This document shows positions 8,209-17,050 of a stretch of 64,000 bases of DNA, in pieces. The translations under genes and the position numbers were made by a program. Numbering within the stretch: position 1 is the stretch's first letter; each line of letters opens with the position of its first letter. The notes below the pieces were generated by a model, which saw nothing but the letters and a program-made list of their open reading frames with translations, was not told where the DNA came from and searched no databases. The DNA comes from Micromonospora endolithica (GTDB lineage: Bacteria > Actinomycetota > Actinomycetes > Mycobacteriales > Micromonosporaceae), in NCBI RefSeq assembly GCF_003626595.1, contig NZ_RBAK01000013.1:119947-183946 (forward strand), given 5' to 3'.

Positions 8209-8810
8209 TCCGGGTCCTGCTCGCCGACGACGAGGAGCTGATCCGTACCGCCCTGGCCGCCCTGCTGGACCTGGAGGACGACCTGGCGGTGGTCGCCCAG
8301 GCGGCCGACGGGGAGGCGGCGGTCACCGCGGCCCTCGCGCACCGGCCCGATGTGGCGGTGGTCGACCTGGCCATGCCCCGACGGGACGGCTTCGCGGTCG
8401 CCGCCGAACTGGCCCGCGCGCTGCCGGCCTGCGCGGTGGTCATCCTCACCGGCCAGGGACGCCCGCCGCACCTGCGGGGCGCGCTCACCGCCGGGGCCCG
8501 GGGTTTCCTGCCCAAGGGCGCGCCGGGCGGGGCGCTGGCCGACGTGATCCGCCGGGTGCACGCCGGCGGCCGGTACGTCGACCCGGCGCTGGCCGCCGAC
8601 GCGCTGCTGATTCCGCCGTGCCCGCTGACGCCACGGGAGCTGGAGACGTTGCGGCTGGCCCAGGACGGGTCACCGGTGGCCGTGGTCGCCCGTCGCGCGC
8701 ACCTGTCCGCCGGTACGGTGCGCAACTACCTGGCGGCGGCGGTGCAGAAGCTCGGCGCGACCAGCCGGGCCGACGCGGTCCGCGCCGCCCGGGACCACGG
8801 CTGGCTCTAG
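8205..8810 (+). CDS. LuxR/NarL-family response regulator
   Basis: The product has 201 residues. The receiver domain has the acidic pair DDE at residues 8-10, phospho-acceptor Asp54 (VVDLAMP), Thr in ILTGQG and the lysine in LPKGAPGG. The LuxR-type helix-turn-helix is at about 140-195 (LTPRELETLRLAQDG.. through AGTVRNYLAAAVQKLGA). It pairs with the kinase gene it overlaps. The DesR-like form of the DNA-binding domain (fewer residues than NarL, ending RAARDHGWL) fits a DesK/DesR-type pair. Targets are not evident; the membrane protein divergent from the operon is one candidate. Confidence 0.92.
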   Translation: MIRVLLADDEELIRTALAALLDLEDDLAVVAQAADGEAAVTAALAHRPDVAVVDLAMPRRDGFAVAAELARALPACAVVILTGQGRPPHLRGALTAGARGFLPKGAPGGALADVIRRVHAGGRYVDPALAADALLIPPCPLTPRELETLRLAQDGSPVAVVARRAHLSAGTVRNYLAAAVQKLGATSRADAVRAARDHGWL

Positions 8811-8840
8811 CTCCAGCCCACCGGGCGCAGCGGCGAGGTC

Positions 8841-8846
8841 TAGCCT
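8841..8846 (+). promoter_or_regulatory. -10 box of a leaderless gene
   Basis: TAGCCT lies 7 nt before the GTG at 8854; there is no ribosome-binding site in between. Confidence 0.45.
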
Positions 8847-8853
8847 GGCGGAC

Positions 8854-9363
8854 GTGCGTACGGTCGAACTGGTCTGCTCGCCGGAACTGGACGCGGCGGT
8901 GCGCGCCGGGTGGCAGCGACTGGCCGCGGCCGGGCTGCCCAGCCTGGCCCGCAACACCCATCCCACGAACCGTCCCCACCTGACCCTCGCGGCGGTGGAC
9001 GACTTCCCGCCGGGTGCGGCGGCGCGGCTCGGCGCCCTGTTCGCCGAGGTGCTGCCCCTGCCGGTCCGGCTGGACGACATCCAGGTGCTGGACGGCAGCG
9101 CGCCCCTGGTGTGGTCGATCCACCCCGATGCGTCGCTGACCGCCCTGCACGCCGCGGTGTGGGACGTGCTGCGCGACGCCGACGGGCACCATCCGTGGCA
9201 CGCGCCCGGCCGGTGGCGGCCGCACCTCAGCCTGGCGTTGCGCTTCCGGGACGCGGACGCGGCACTGGCCCGGGCCGTGCTCGGCCCGCAGGGCCCGGCG
9301 GGCAGCTTCGTGGCGGGCCGCAGCTACCACAGCGCGGACCGCTCGGTGACCCCGCTGGGCTGA
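8854..9363 (+). CDS. 2'-5' RNA ligase family protein (2H phosphoesterase fold)
   Basis: The product has 169 residues with the two H-x-T/S-x motifs that define the 2H superfamily: HLTLA near residue 45 (PTNRPHLTLAAVD) and HLSLALRF near residue 127 (GRWRPHLSLAL). They are about 80 residues apart, as in LigT/ThpR-like proteins. These enzymes hydrolyse 2',3'-cyclic phosphodiesters or join RNA ends; the physiological substrate in actinobacteria is unknown. The GTG start follows a TANNNT box directly, so the gene is probably leaderless and separate from the two-component operon 43 nt upstream. Confidence 0.85.
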   Translation: MRTVELVCSPELDAAVRAGWQRLAAAGLPSLARNTHPTNRPHLTLAAVDDFPPGAAARLGALFAEVLPLPVRLDDIQVLDGSAPLVWSIHPDASLTALHAAVWDVLRDADGHHPWHAPGRWRPHLSLALRFRDADAALARAVLGPQGPAGSFVAGRSYHSADRSVTPLG

Positions 9364-9432
9364 ACCGGCATCCGAAGACGTGACCGATTCGATCTGTTGC
9401 AACGGCGTTCCGCGATGTTTAATGCTCGGTAA

Positions 9433-9452
9433 CTTGTGGCGCCCGTCACAAG
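9433..9452 (+). promoter_or_regulatory. Dyad overlapping the start region of the liv operon
   Basis: CTTGTG (9433-9438), eight bases, CACAAG (9447-9452): a perfect 6-bp dyad just before the GGGAGG ribosome-binding site of livF. A TAATGCT box (9420-9426) lies immediately upstream, so the dyad sits around the likely transcription start and could be a repressor operator. Confidence 0.4.
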
Positions 9453-9468
9453 GGAGGAGCCGCCGGCG

Positions 9469-10260
9469 ATGCTGCGGGTGCGGAATCTCGAGGTCGTCTA
9501 CGACGACGTGATGCTGGTCCTGCGCGGCCTGAGCATCACCGTCCCGCCGGGCGGGATCGTCGCGCTGCTCGGCGCGAACGGCGCCGGCAAGACCACGCTG
9601 CTGCGGGCCCTCACCGGGCTGCTCGACATCCACCACGGCGCGGTGGTCCGGGGCGAGGTCACCCTGGACGACGAACCGGTGCACCGGCTCAGGCCGGCCG
9701 CGATCGTCCGCCGGGGCGTGGCCCAGGTGATGGAGGGACGGCGGATCTTCGGTGAGCTGACCGTGGAGGAGAACCTGCGCCTGGGCGGGCACACCGACCC
9801 GCGCCGGATCACCGGTCGCCTGAGCGAGGTGTACGACCTGTTCCCGGTGCTCGCCGACCGGCGCCGGCGCACCGCCGGTTACCTGTCCGGCGGGGAGCAG
9901 CAGATGCTGGCGATGGGCCGGGCGCTGATGGCCGGCCCGCGCTACCTGCTGCTGGACGAGCCGAGCCTCGGCCTGGCCCCGCGCCTGGTCGAGCAGATCC
10001 GGGAGCTGATCGTGGCGATCAACGCCGCCGGCACCGCCGTGCTGCTGGTCGAGCAGAACGCCACCATGGCGCTGTCCGTCGCGGCGCACGGCTACGTGCT
10101 GGAGACCGGCCGGGTGGTGCTGGACAAGCCGGCCGCGCAGCTGCTCGCCGACGACGACGTCCGCGAGTTCTACCTGGGGCTGCACGCCGGCGAGGGGCAC
10201 ACCCGGCGGTCGTTCCGGGACGTCAAGCACTACCGGCGACGGAAGCGGTGGTTGTCATGA
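9469..10260 (+). CDS. livF: Branched-chain amino acid-type ABC transporter ATPase (LivF-like)
   Basis: 263 residues from the ATG at 9469, chosen because GGGAGG lies about 12 nt upstream (an in-frame GTG at 9436 is inside the dyad). Walker A GANGAGKT is at 35-42, the signature YLSGGEQQ and Walker B YLLLDEPSLGLAP are in the second half, and the C-terminus is basic (RSFRDVKHYRRRKRW). The LivF subfamily energises uptake of branched-chain amino acids and, in other systems, urea, amides or aromatic and carboxylic acids. It is the first gene of a six-gene operon and overlaps livG by 4 nt. Confidence 0.92.
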   Translation: MLRVRNLEVVYDDVMLVLRGLSITVPPGGIVALLGANGAGKTTLLRALTGLLDIHHGAVVRGEVTLDDEPVHRLRPAAIVRRGVAQVMEGRRIFGELTVEENLRLGGHTDPRRITGRLSEVYDLFPVLADRRRRTAGYLSGGEQQMLAMGRALMAGPRYLLLDEPSLGLAPRLVEQIRELIVAINAAGTAVLLVEQNATMALSVAAHGYVLETGRVVLDKPAAQLLADDDVREFYLGLHAGEGHTRRSFRDVKHYRRRKRWLS

Positions 10261-11030
10261 CCGGGATCCTGCGCTTCGACGACGTACGGCTGGCCTTCGC
10301 CGGGGTCCGGGCCATCGACGGGGTGAGCTTCACCGTCGGCGCCGACGAGCTGTTCGCCGTGATCGGCCCGAACGGCGCCGGCAAGACCTCCATCTTCAAC
10401 GTGCTCTCCGGGGTCTACCGGCCGCAGTCCGGGCGGGTCGTCTTCGACGGCGTCGATCTGCTCGGCCGCCGCCCGCACGAGATCGCCGCGCTCGGGCTGG
10501 CCCGTACCTTCCAGAACGTCGAGCTGTTCGCCAACCTCACCGTGCTGGAGAACCTGCTGCTCGGCCGGCACCACCACCTGCGCTACGGGCCCCTGGCGGC
10601 GGTGCTGTGGCGGGGCCGGGCCCGCCGGGAGGAACTGGCCGCGCGGGCGGCGGTGGAGCGGATCGTGGACTTCCTGGAGCTGGAGCAGTGGCGGCGGATG
10701 CCGGTCGGGCTGCTGCCGTACGGGGTGCAGAAACGGGTGGAGCTGGGTCGGGCCCTGGCGATGGAGCCGAAACTGCTGCTGCTCGACGAGCCGGTCGGCG
10801 GAATGAACCTCGAGGAGACCGAGGACATGGCCCGCTACATCCTCGACGTCCGGGAGGAACTCGGCATCCCGATGGTGCTGGTCGAGCACGACATGGGCCT
10901 GGTGATGGACCTGGCCGACCGGGTGCTGGTGGTCGACTTCGGGCAGCCGGTGGCCACCGGCACGCCGGCGGAGATCCAGACCAACCCCGACGTTCTCCGC
11001 GCCTATCTGGGTGAGGTGACCACGACATGA
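10257..11030 (+). CDS. livG: Branched-chain amino acid-type ABC transporter ATPase (LivG-like)
   Basis: 257 residues. Walker A GPNGAGKT is near residue 38, the Q-loop lies in FQNVELFANLTVLENLLLG, the signature is LPYGVQKRVELGRAL (LivG proteins commonly have SYGxQR rather than LSGGQ), and Walker B is LLLLDEPVGGMN. The LivG subfamily typically has the insertion seen here between the Q-loop and the signature (HHHLRYGPLAAVLWRGRARREE). It forms a heterodimer with LivF under the LivH/LivM permeases. The start overlaps the livF stop (ATGA), and its own stop overlaps the next gene. Confidence 0.92.
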   Translation: MTGILRFDDVRLAFAGVRAIDGVSFTVGADELFAVIGPNGAGKTSIFNVLSGVYRPQSGRVVFDGVDLLGRRPHEIAALGLARTFQNVELFANLTVLENLLLGRHHHLRYGPLAAVLWRGRARREELAARAAVERIVDFLELEQWRRMPVGLLPYGVQKRVELGRALAMEPKLLLLDEPVGGMNLEETEDMARYILDVREELGIPMVLVEHDMGLVMDLADRVLVVDFGQPVATGTPAEIQTNPDVLRAYLGEVTTT

Positions 11031-12916
11031 CCTCCGCCGCGCCGTCGGGCGCGACCACCGCCGCGGCCGCGGGCGCCGCCGCCACGACGATCGCCTCCCG
11101 GGTACGCGGACACGCGCTGGCCACCCCCGCCAGGATCGCGATGCGGGAGAAGGTGCACGGCATCTGGGCCGAGGTGACCTGGGAGTCCTCCTGGGACACC
11201 ACGCTGACCGTGGCGCACGGGCTGCTGGCCCTCGGCATCGAAGCCGGCGACCGGGTCGCGGTCCTGGCCGAGAACCGCCGCGAGTGGCTGTGGACCGACG
11301 TGGCCACTGTCGCCGTCCGGGCGACCACCGTCGGGCTCTACCCGACCAACCCGGCCGAGGAGGTCGGCTACCTGCTGGCCCACTCCGGCGCGCGGGTGCT
11401 GATCGCCGAGGACCAGGAGCAGGTCGACAAGGCCCTGGCGGTGCTGGACGACTGCCCGCACCTGGAGAAGGTCGTCTACCTCGAACCACGCGGGGTGCGC
11501 GGCCGCTACCGCCATCCGGCACTGCTGGCGTGGGACGACCTGCTGGCACTCGGCACCGCGCACCGGGTCGCCCACCCCGGCGCGGTGGAGGCGCTGATGG
11601 CCGCCGCCGAGGACCGGGACCTGGCCACCATCGTCTACACCTCGGGCACCACCGGCCGCCCGAAGGGCGCGATGCTGACCAACGCCAACGTGGACTTCGC
11701 GGTGCGCACGGTCACCGAGGGCGGTGGGCTGGCCGACCCGCCGCCCGGTCCGGACGACCTGATCCTGTCGTACCTGCCGCTGTGCCACGTGGCCGAGCGG
11801 GTGTTCACCACCTGGAGCAACGCCGGCGCGGGCGTGCAGGTCACCTTCGCCGAGTCGATCGCCACCGTGCCGGCGAACCTGCGCGAGGTGCAGCCCACCC
11901 TGCTGTTCGGGGTGCCCCGGATCTGGGAGAAGATCCTCGCCACGGTCACCACCCGGGTGGCGGCGGCGTCGCCGCTGAAGCGGACGGTGACCCGGTTCTG
12001 GCTGCGGGTGTCCGACCGGATCGGTGCCCGGCTGGTGGCCACCGGCGGCCGGCACACCCCGGCGACCCGGCTGGCGTACGCCCTGGGGTGGATCTTCTGC
12101 TACCGCGCGCTGCGCGAGCGGATCGGGGTGGGCAAGGTCCGCTACGCCGCCTCCGGCGCGGCCCCGATCGCCCCCGAGGTGCTGCGGTTCTTCATGGGCA
12201 TCGGGGTGCCGATGCACGAGGTGTACGGCATGACGGAGAACTCGGCCATCGCCACCGGCAACCGGCCGGGCCGGGTGCGGCTGGGCACGGTGGGCGAGCC
12301 GCAGTCCGGTGTGGAGCTGCGCATCGACGAGGCCACCGGCGAGATCCTCACCCGCCACCCGGGGGTGTTCGCCGGCTACCGGGACGACCCGGCGGCCACC
12401 GCCGCCGTCCTGGAACCCGACGGCTGGCTGCACACCGGCGACGTGGGGGAGTGGGTCGACGGCACCCACGTGCGGATCACCGGCCGGGCCAGGGACATCA
12501 TGATCACCGCCGGGGGCAAGAACATCGGCCCGGCCGGCATCGAGAACGAGCTGAAGGCATCCCCGTACGTCAAGGAGGCGGTGCTGGTCGGTGACCGGCG
12601 CCCGTACCTGGTGGCGTTGATCGGCGTCGAGGCCGACACGGTCGGGCAGTGGGCGCAGGACCGGCGGCTGCCCTACACCACCTACCGCGACCTGACCACC
12701 AAGCCGGAGGTGGTCGAGCTGGTCCGCGCGGTGGTCGACGAGGTCAACCGCCGGCACCCACCGGTGGAGCAGGTCAGGCGGTTCCGGCTGCTGCCCCGCG
12801 AGCTGGACCAGGACGACGGCGAGCTGACCGCCACCCAGAAGGTACGCCGGGAGGCCGTCGCCCGGGCCTTCGCCGACCTGGTCGACGACCTGTACGCCCC
12901 CGGCGGTGACCGGTGA
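11027..12916 (+). CDS. AMP-forming long-chain acyl-CoA synthetase (FadD15-like) inside the liv operon
   Basis: 629 residues. The AMP-binding signature YTSGTTGRPKGA is at about 204-215, followed by LPLCHVAER, the A5 motif EVYGMTENS, A7 GWLHTGDVG and A8 ITGRARDIMITAGGKNI. The length and the N-terminal and C-terminal sequence fit the FadD15 / long-chain acyl-CoA synthetase branch. The enzyme adenylates a carboxylic acid and transfers it to CoA. It lies between livG and livH with 4-nt overlaps on both sides, so it is co-translated with the transporter. The simplest reading is uptake of a carboxylic acid followed by CoA trapping; the substrate is not shown by the sequence. Confidence 0.92.
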   Translation: MTSAAPSGATTAAAAGAAATTIASRVRGHALATPARIAMREKVHGIWAEVTWESSWDTTLTVAHGLLALGIEAGDRVAVLAENRREWLWTDVATVAVRATTVGLYPTNPAEEVGYLLAHSGARVLIAEDQEQVDKALAVLDDCPHLEKVVYLEPRGVRGRYRHPALLAWDDLLALGTAHRVAHPGAVEALMAAAEDRDLATIVYTSGTTGRPKGAMLTNANVDFAVRTVTEGGGLADPPPGPDDLILSYLPLCHVAERVFTTWSNAGAGVQVTFAESIATVPANLREVQPTLLFGVPRIWEKILATVTTRVAAASPLKRTVTRFWLRVSDRIGARLVATGGRHTPATRLAYALGWIFCYRALRERIGVGKVRYAASGAAPIAPEVLRFFMGIGVPMHEVYGMTENSAIATGNRPGRVRLGTVGEPQSGVELRIDEATGEILTRHPGVFAGYRDDPAATAAVLEPDGWLHTGDVGEWVDGTHVRITGRARDIMITAGGKNIGPAGIENELKASPYVKEAVLVGDRRPYLVALIGVEADTVGQWAQDRRLPYTTYRDLTTKPEVVELVRAVVDEVNRRHPPVEQVRRFRLLPRELDQDDGELTATQKVRREAVARAFADLVDDLYAPGGDR

Positions 12917-13797
12917 CCGAGCTGATCGAGAGCCTGCTGCGCGGGCTCGGCACCGGCAGCGTCTACGCCCTGCTCGCCCTCGGCTTCGTCATCATCTACA
13001 AGGCCACCCGGGTGATCAGCTTCGCCCAGCCGGCGTTCATGCTGGCCGGGGTCGTCGCGGTCACCTACCTCACCCCGACGGTCGGCTTCTGGGCGGCGGT
13101 GCCGCTGGCGGCTGCCGGCACCGGCCTGCTCGCCCTCGGCGTGGAGCGCACCGCGGTCCGCCCGATGGTCGGCCGGCCGGCGTTCGTGGTCGCCATCATC
13201 ACCCTCGGCGTGGACGTCGCGGTGCGGGTCGTGGTCAACGCGTTCATCGGCCTGGACGTCCGGCACGTCGGCGACCCGTGGGGGCTGCGCACCCTCGCCG
13301 TCGGCCCGGTGGAGATGCAGCAACGGCACCTCGCCGCCGTGGTGGCCGCCGCGCTGCTGGTCGCCGGGCTGTTCGCGTTCTTCCGGTACACCCGTACCGG
13401 CCTGGCGATGCGTGCCGCCGCGCTGGACCAGGAGGCGGCGCTGGCCCACGGCGTCTCGGTCGGCGCGGTCTTCGCGGTCAGCTGGGCCCTCGCCGGCGGC
13501 CTCGCCGCGGTCGCCGGCACCTTCGCCGCGGCCGGCGGCAGCGTCGACGGCGCGCTGTGGCTGATCGCGCTGACCGCCCTGCCGGTGATCATCCTCGGTG
13601 GACTGGACTCGCTGCCCGGTGCGGTGGTCGGCGGGCTGGCGGTGGGCGTGCTCCAGGAGCTGACCGCCACCTACGCCAACGATGTCGCCTGGCTCGGCGG
13701 CAACGTCTCGGTCATCACCCCGTACGTGCTGATGCTGGTCGTGCTGCTGGTCCGCCCGTACGGGCTGTTCGGCACCCGGGAGGTGGAGCGGGTATGA
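12913..13797 (+). CDS. livH: Branched-chain amino acid-type ABC permease (LivH-like)
   Basis: 294 residues with about eight membrane helices. Typical LivH features are GLGTGSVYALLALGFVIIYKATRVISFAQ at the N-terminus (in two helices) and the conserved RYTRTGLAMRAAALDQEAALAHGV loop, the ATPase-contact segment. The C-terminus ends in YVLMLVVLLVRPYGLFG, also typical. GTG start overlapping the acyl-CoA synthetase stop (GTGA). It forms the channel with LivM. Confidence 0.92.
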   Translation: MTELIESLLRGLGTGSVYALLALGFVIIYKATRVISFAQPAFMLAGVVAVTYLTPTVGFWAAVPLAAAGTGLLALGVERTAVRPMVGRPAFVVAIITLGVDVAVRVVVNAFIGLDVRHVGDPWGLRTLAVGPVEMQQRHLAAVVAAALLVAGLFAFFRYTRTGLAMRAAALDQEAALAHGVSVGAVFAVSWALAGGLAAVAGTFAAAGGSVDGALWLIALTALPVIILGGLDSLPGAVVGGLAVGVLQELTATYANDVAWLGGNVSVITPYVLMLVVLLVRPYGLFGTREVERV

Positions 13798-14909
13798 TCA
13801 ACTCCCGGCCCCGCGGCAGGCCGCTGCTGCGCACGTCGTACGCGCAGGACCTCGCCCTGCTGGACACCCCGGCGAAACGGTGGTGGACGGCGGCGCTGCT
13901 GGTACTGGCGTTCGCGCTGCCGTTCCTGCTCACCGACGACCTGCTGCAACTGCTCGCGGTGGGCTGCGTGGCCGCGATCGGCGCGATCGGTCTCGGCCTG
14001 GTCACCGGCTACGCCGGGCAGGTCTCACTGGGCCACGCGTTCTTCCTCGGCATCGGGGCGTACACCGCCGCGGCGCTCAGCGGCGATCCGGACGGGCGGG
14101 TCATCGGGTTCGGGGTCACCGACATCGCCCTGTGGCTGCCCGCCGCGGGCCTGGTCGCGGCGCTGGCCGGGGTGCTGGTCGCGCCGCTGGCCACCCGGCT
14201 GCGCGGGCTCTACCTGGCCATCGTCACCCTCGGTCTGGTCTTCATCGGCCAGCACGTCTTCAACGAGTGGTCCGCGCTGACCGGCGGCGCCGGGGTCGGC
14301 CGGCCGGCGGCCACCCTGGAGTTCCTCGGCCGGCCCCTCGCGGTCACCGACGGGCTCGGCACCCGCGACCAGAAGCTGTTCTGGCTGATGCTGGTCCTGC
14401 TGGTGGTCTTCGCGGTGGCCGCCCGCAACCTGGCCCGGTCCCGGATCGGCCGGGCGTTCACCGCCATCCGGGACCGGGACATCGCCGCCGGGGTGATCGG
14501 GGTGAACCTGCCCCGTTACAAGACGCTCGCGTTCGCCGTGTCGTCGTTCTACGCCGGCTGCGCGGGCGCGCTGCTCTACACCGTGACCGGGTTCTTCGAC
14601 CCGGGCTCGTTCAGCCTGCTGCTGTCGGTGCAGTACATCGCCATGGTGCTCATCGGCGGCGCGGGCACCATCTCCGGCGCCGTCGCCGGAGCGTTCTTCA
14701 TCACCCTGCTGCCCCGGCTCACCCGGGAGATGCAGGCGTGGGTGCCGTTCATCAGCACCCAGCCGAACGAGGTACCCAACGTCTTCCAGGTGGAGACGAT
14801 CCTCTACGGCGTACTCATCATCGTCTTCCTCATCTTCGAACCGCGCGGGCTGTTCGGGCTCTGGGTCCGGGCCCGGGCCTACTGGAAGGCGTGGCCGTTC
14901 TCCTACTGA
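13794..14909 (+). CDS. livM: Branched-chain amino acid-type ABC permease (LivM-like)
   Basis: 371 residues from the ATG at 13794, which overlaps the livH stop. There are about ten membrane helices. LivM hallmarks are present: GYAGQVSLGHAFFLGIGAY, LRGLYLAIVTLGLVFI, the ATPase-contact loop RSRIGRAFTAIRDRDIAAGVIGV, and a closing FLIFEPRGLFGLW. The C-terminal segment QPNEVPNVFQVETILYG is a periplasmic loop. It is the permease partner of LivH. Confidence 0.93.
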   Translation: MINSRPRGRPLLRTSYAQDLALLDTPAKRWWTAALLVLAFALPFLLTDDLLQLLAVGCVAAIGAIGLGLVTGYAGQVSLGHAFFLGIGAYTAAALSGDPDGRVIGFGVTDIALWLPAAGLVAALAGVLVAPLATRLRGLYLAIVTLGLVFIGQHVFNEWSALTGGAGVGRPAATLEFLGRPLAVTDGLGTRDQKLFWLMLVLLVVFAVAARNLARSRIGRAFTAIRDRDIAAGVIGVNLPRYKTLAFAVSSFYAGCAGALLYTVTGFFDPGSFSLLLSVQYIAMVLIGGAGTISGAVAGAFFITLLPRLTREMQAWVPFISTQPNEVPNVFQVETILYGVLIIVFLIFEPRGLFGLWVRARAYWKAWPFSY

Positions 14910-14923
14910 CCAAGCGAGGAAGC

Positions 14924-16222
14924 ATGGGAAGAGCTACGTCGCGGATCGCCCTGGGGGCGGCCGTGGTTCTGCTGGCCGGCACGGTCACCGCCTGCCGGGG
15001 CGGTGACACCGAAACCGACGCCTCCGGCCTGAAGACCGACGTGGGAGTGACCTCCGAACCCTGCCCGGAGGCGGTCGACAAGGAGAAGGGCTGCATCTAC
15101 CTGGGCATCATCTCCGACCTCACCGAGGGGCCGTTCCGGGCCCTGGCGGTGCCGATCACCGACGCGCAGAAGGCCTTCTGGAAGCGGGTCAACACCGGCG
15201 GCGGGATCGGCGACTACGAGGTGGACGTGACCCGCCACGTGCGGGACAACAAGTACAACCCGCAGACCCACAACCAGGTGTACCAGGAGATCAAGCCCAA
15301 CGTGCTCGCGCTCGCGCAGAGCCTCGGCTCGCCCACCACCGGCGCGATCCTGGCCGACATGAAGTCCAGCAACGTGATCGCCGCGCCGGCCGCGTGGACC
15401 TCCGGCTACGCGTTCGAGGACGTGATCGTCGAGTCCGGCGCGAACTACTGCATCGAGTCGATGAACGCCCTCGACTACGCCCGCGAGGCGTACGCGCCGA
15501 AGTCGGTGATGGCGGTGCACCTGGCCGGCGACTACGGCGACGACGCGGCGGCCGGCGTGAAGCTGGGCGCGCAGGCGCTCGGCCTGAACTTCAGCGCGGT
15601 GAAGACCGACTCCGGCGCGGACAAGCAGGCCGGCGCGATCCAGGCCATCCTCGCCGGCAAGCCGGACCTGGTGGTGCTCACCATGGGCCCGGCGGACGCG
15701 GCCACCATCGTCGGCCAGGCCGTTGCGCGCGGCTTCGCCGGCCGGTTCATCGGCACCAGCCCCACCTGGAACCCGGCGCTGCTGCAGAGCCCGGCCGCGC
15801 CGGCGCTGGTGGCGAAGTACGAGCAGACCGCGCCGTGGAACACCTGGACCACCGACACCCCGGGGCACCGGGCGCTGCGCGAGGCGCTGCCCGGGGTCAC
15901 CCCGAACGACGGCTACACCTCCGGCTGGGTGTGGTCGTACCCGCTGAAGGCGGCGCTGGCCAAGGCGGTCGCCGACGGTGACCTCACCCGGGCCGGACTG
16001 GTGAAGGCGGTGAAGTCGCTGACCAGCGTGGACTACGAGGGGATGCTGCCGACCGGCGCCGGTAACTTCGCCGCCGGGCCGAACGACGGCGCCGTCCGGG
16101 TGACCGCCATCTACAAGCCGGACGCGGCGTCGCCGACCGGGGTGAGCCAGGTGCGGGATCTGTTCACCGGTCCCACCGCCCAGGCGTACACCCTGGACGG
16201 CCCCTGCTACGAGAAGCTCTGA
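14924..16222 (+). CDS. livK: ABC transporter substrate-binding lipoprotein (LivK/type 1 periplasmic binding fold)
   Basis: 432 residues. The N-terminus has a lipoprotein signal: a positively charged start, the hydrophobic stretch ALGAAVVLLAGTV, and a lipobox ending in TAC at about residue 24. The mature part has the two-lobed ANF-receptor/LivK layout: SDLTEGPFRALAVP, SLGSPTTGAILADM, MAVHLAGDYGDDAAAGVKLGAQALGL, VLTMGPADAATIVGQAV and GWVWSYPLKAAL. Four or more cysteines in the mature protein (C at DCPEAV-like, CIYLG, CIES, PCYEKL) suggest disulfides. It follows livM after 14 nt and ends the operon before a strong terminator. Ligand unknown. Confidence 0.92.
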   Translation: MGRATSRIALGAAVVLLAGTVTACRGGDTETDASGLKTDVGVTSEPCPEAVDKEKGCIYLGIISDLTEGPFRALAVPITDAQKAFWKRVNTGGGIGDYEVDVTRHVRDNKYNPQTHNQVYQEIKPNVLALAQSLGSPTTGAILADMKSSNVIAAPAAWTSGYAFEDVIVESGANYCIESMNALDYAREAYAPKSVMAVHLAGDYGDDAAAGVKLGAQALGLNFSAVKTDSGADKQAGAIQAILAGKPDLVVLTMGPADAATIVGQAVARGFAGRFIGTSPTWNPALLQSPAAPALVAKYEQTAPWNTWTTDTPGHRALREALPGVTPNDGYTSGWVWSYPLKAALAKAVADGDLTRAGLVKAVKSLTSVDYEGMLPTGAGNFAAGPNDGAVRVTAIYKPDAASPTGVSQVRDLFTGPTAQAYTLDGPCYEKL

Positions 16223-16234
16223 CCGGACCACCCA

Positions 16235-16269
16235 CCCGTTCCCGGTCCGTCGGCCGGTCCGGGAACGGG
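16235..16269 (+). terminator. liv operon terminator
   Basis: A perfect 11-bp stem: CCCGTTCCCGG (16235-16245) and CCGGGAACGGG (16259-16269), with a 13-nt loop, starting 12 nt after the livK stop. Confidence 0.8.
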
Positions 16270-16275
16270 TACGGT
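16270..16275 (+). promoter_or_regulatory. -10 box of a leaderless gene
   Basis: TACGGT lies exactly 6 nt before the GTG at 16282, and starts right after the terminator stem of the upstream operon. Confidence 0.5.
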
Positions 16276-16281
16276 CCAGCG

Positions 16282-17013
16282 GTGACGGTCGACTGGCAGC
16301 GCCTCCGGACGTGGTCCGGCAACGGTGCCCGGCTGCCGGAGGTGATCCGGCGGCTGGGTGCCGGAGACGAGTCGGCCCGGCAACGGGCGTATCGCTTCCT
16401 GGTGGGGGAGACCGTTTCCGACGGAACGGTGCTGTCCGAGGCCGCTCCGTACGTGGCGGCCGAGGTGCTCGGCGTACTGGGGGACTGGGCCGGGCCGAAC
16501 CTGGCCCTGGGCCTGGCCCTCCTGGGCGACGTCGACCGCGCGGAGGCCGTGCCCGGCCTGACGGTGGCCGTGGGCACGGTCCGCGGTGATCTCCAGTCGG
16601 TGGCCCGGCGGGTCGTCGAGGACGCCCACCCGGTGTACGCGGGTCTCCTGGACCACCCCGATCCCGAGGTCCGCGTGGCGGCTCGCGAAGTGCTGTCGGG
16701 GTTCACCCTTCGGCGCGACGACGCCGAACGGGCCCTGCGGGAAGCAGCGGAACGAACCGACGACGCCGAGGAGCGTGCGGCGCTGCGAACCGCGCTGCGG
16801 GATCTCGACGAGTGGAACGTCCTGTCCCGCGCGGAGTCGGTGGAGCCGGGACCCGTCGCCTCGCTCCGGAAAGAGCGGATAGACCGGCGACGACGCCCGT
16901 CACACGGGTACCTGTCACCGCCTGTCACCCGCCCGCGTCCCGGCCCGTTGTGGCGGACGCGCCACCGCCTCGTCGGGGTTCTGACCCGGTGGATGCACGG
17001 GCGGCCCTGTTAG
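16282..17013 (+). CDS. HEAT-like helical repeat protein, unknown function
   Basis: 243 residues, mostly alpha-helical, with helix-turn-helix units such as YVAAEVLGVLGDWAGPNLALGLALLG and PDPEVRVAAREVLSGF that resemble HEAT/Armadillo repeats (about residues 55-165). The C-terminal 50 residues are strongly basic and Pro-rich (ERIDRRRRPSHGY.. RPRPGPLWRTRHR). No signal peptide or membrane span. Probably leaderless: GTG directly after a TANNNT box. HEAT-like proteins generally bind partner proteins; no partner is suggested by the neighbours. Confidence 0.6.
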   Translation: MTVDWQRLRTWSGNGARLPEVIRRLGAGDESARQRAYRFLVGETVSDGTVLSEAAPYVAAEVLGVLGDWAGPNLALGLALLGDVDRAEAVPGLTVAVGTVRGDLQSVARRVVEDAHPVYAGLLDHPDPEVRVAAREVLSGFTLRRDDAERALREAAERTDDAEERAALRTALRDLDEWNVLSRAESVEPGPVASLRKERIDRRRRPSHGYLSPPVTRPRPGPLWRTRHRLVGVLTRWMHGRPC

Positions 17014-17050
17014 CCCTCGTCGTTTCGCATCGGAGCCCCGCTACACGTTA

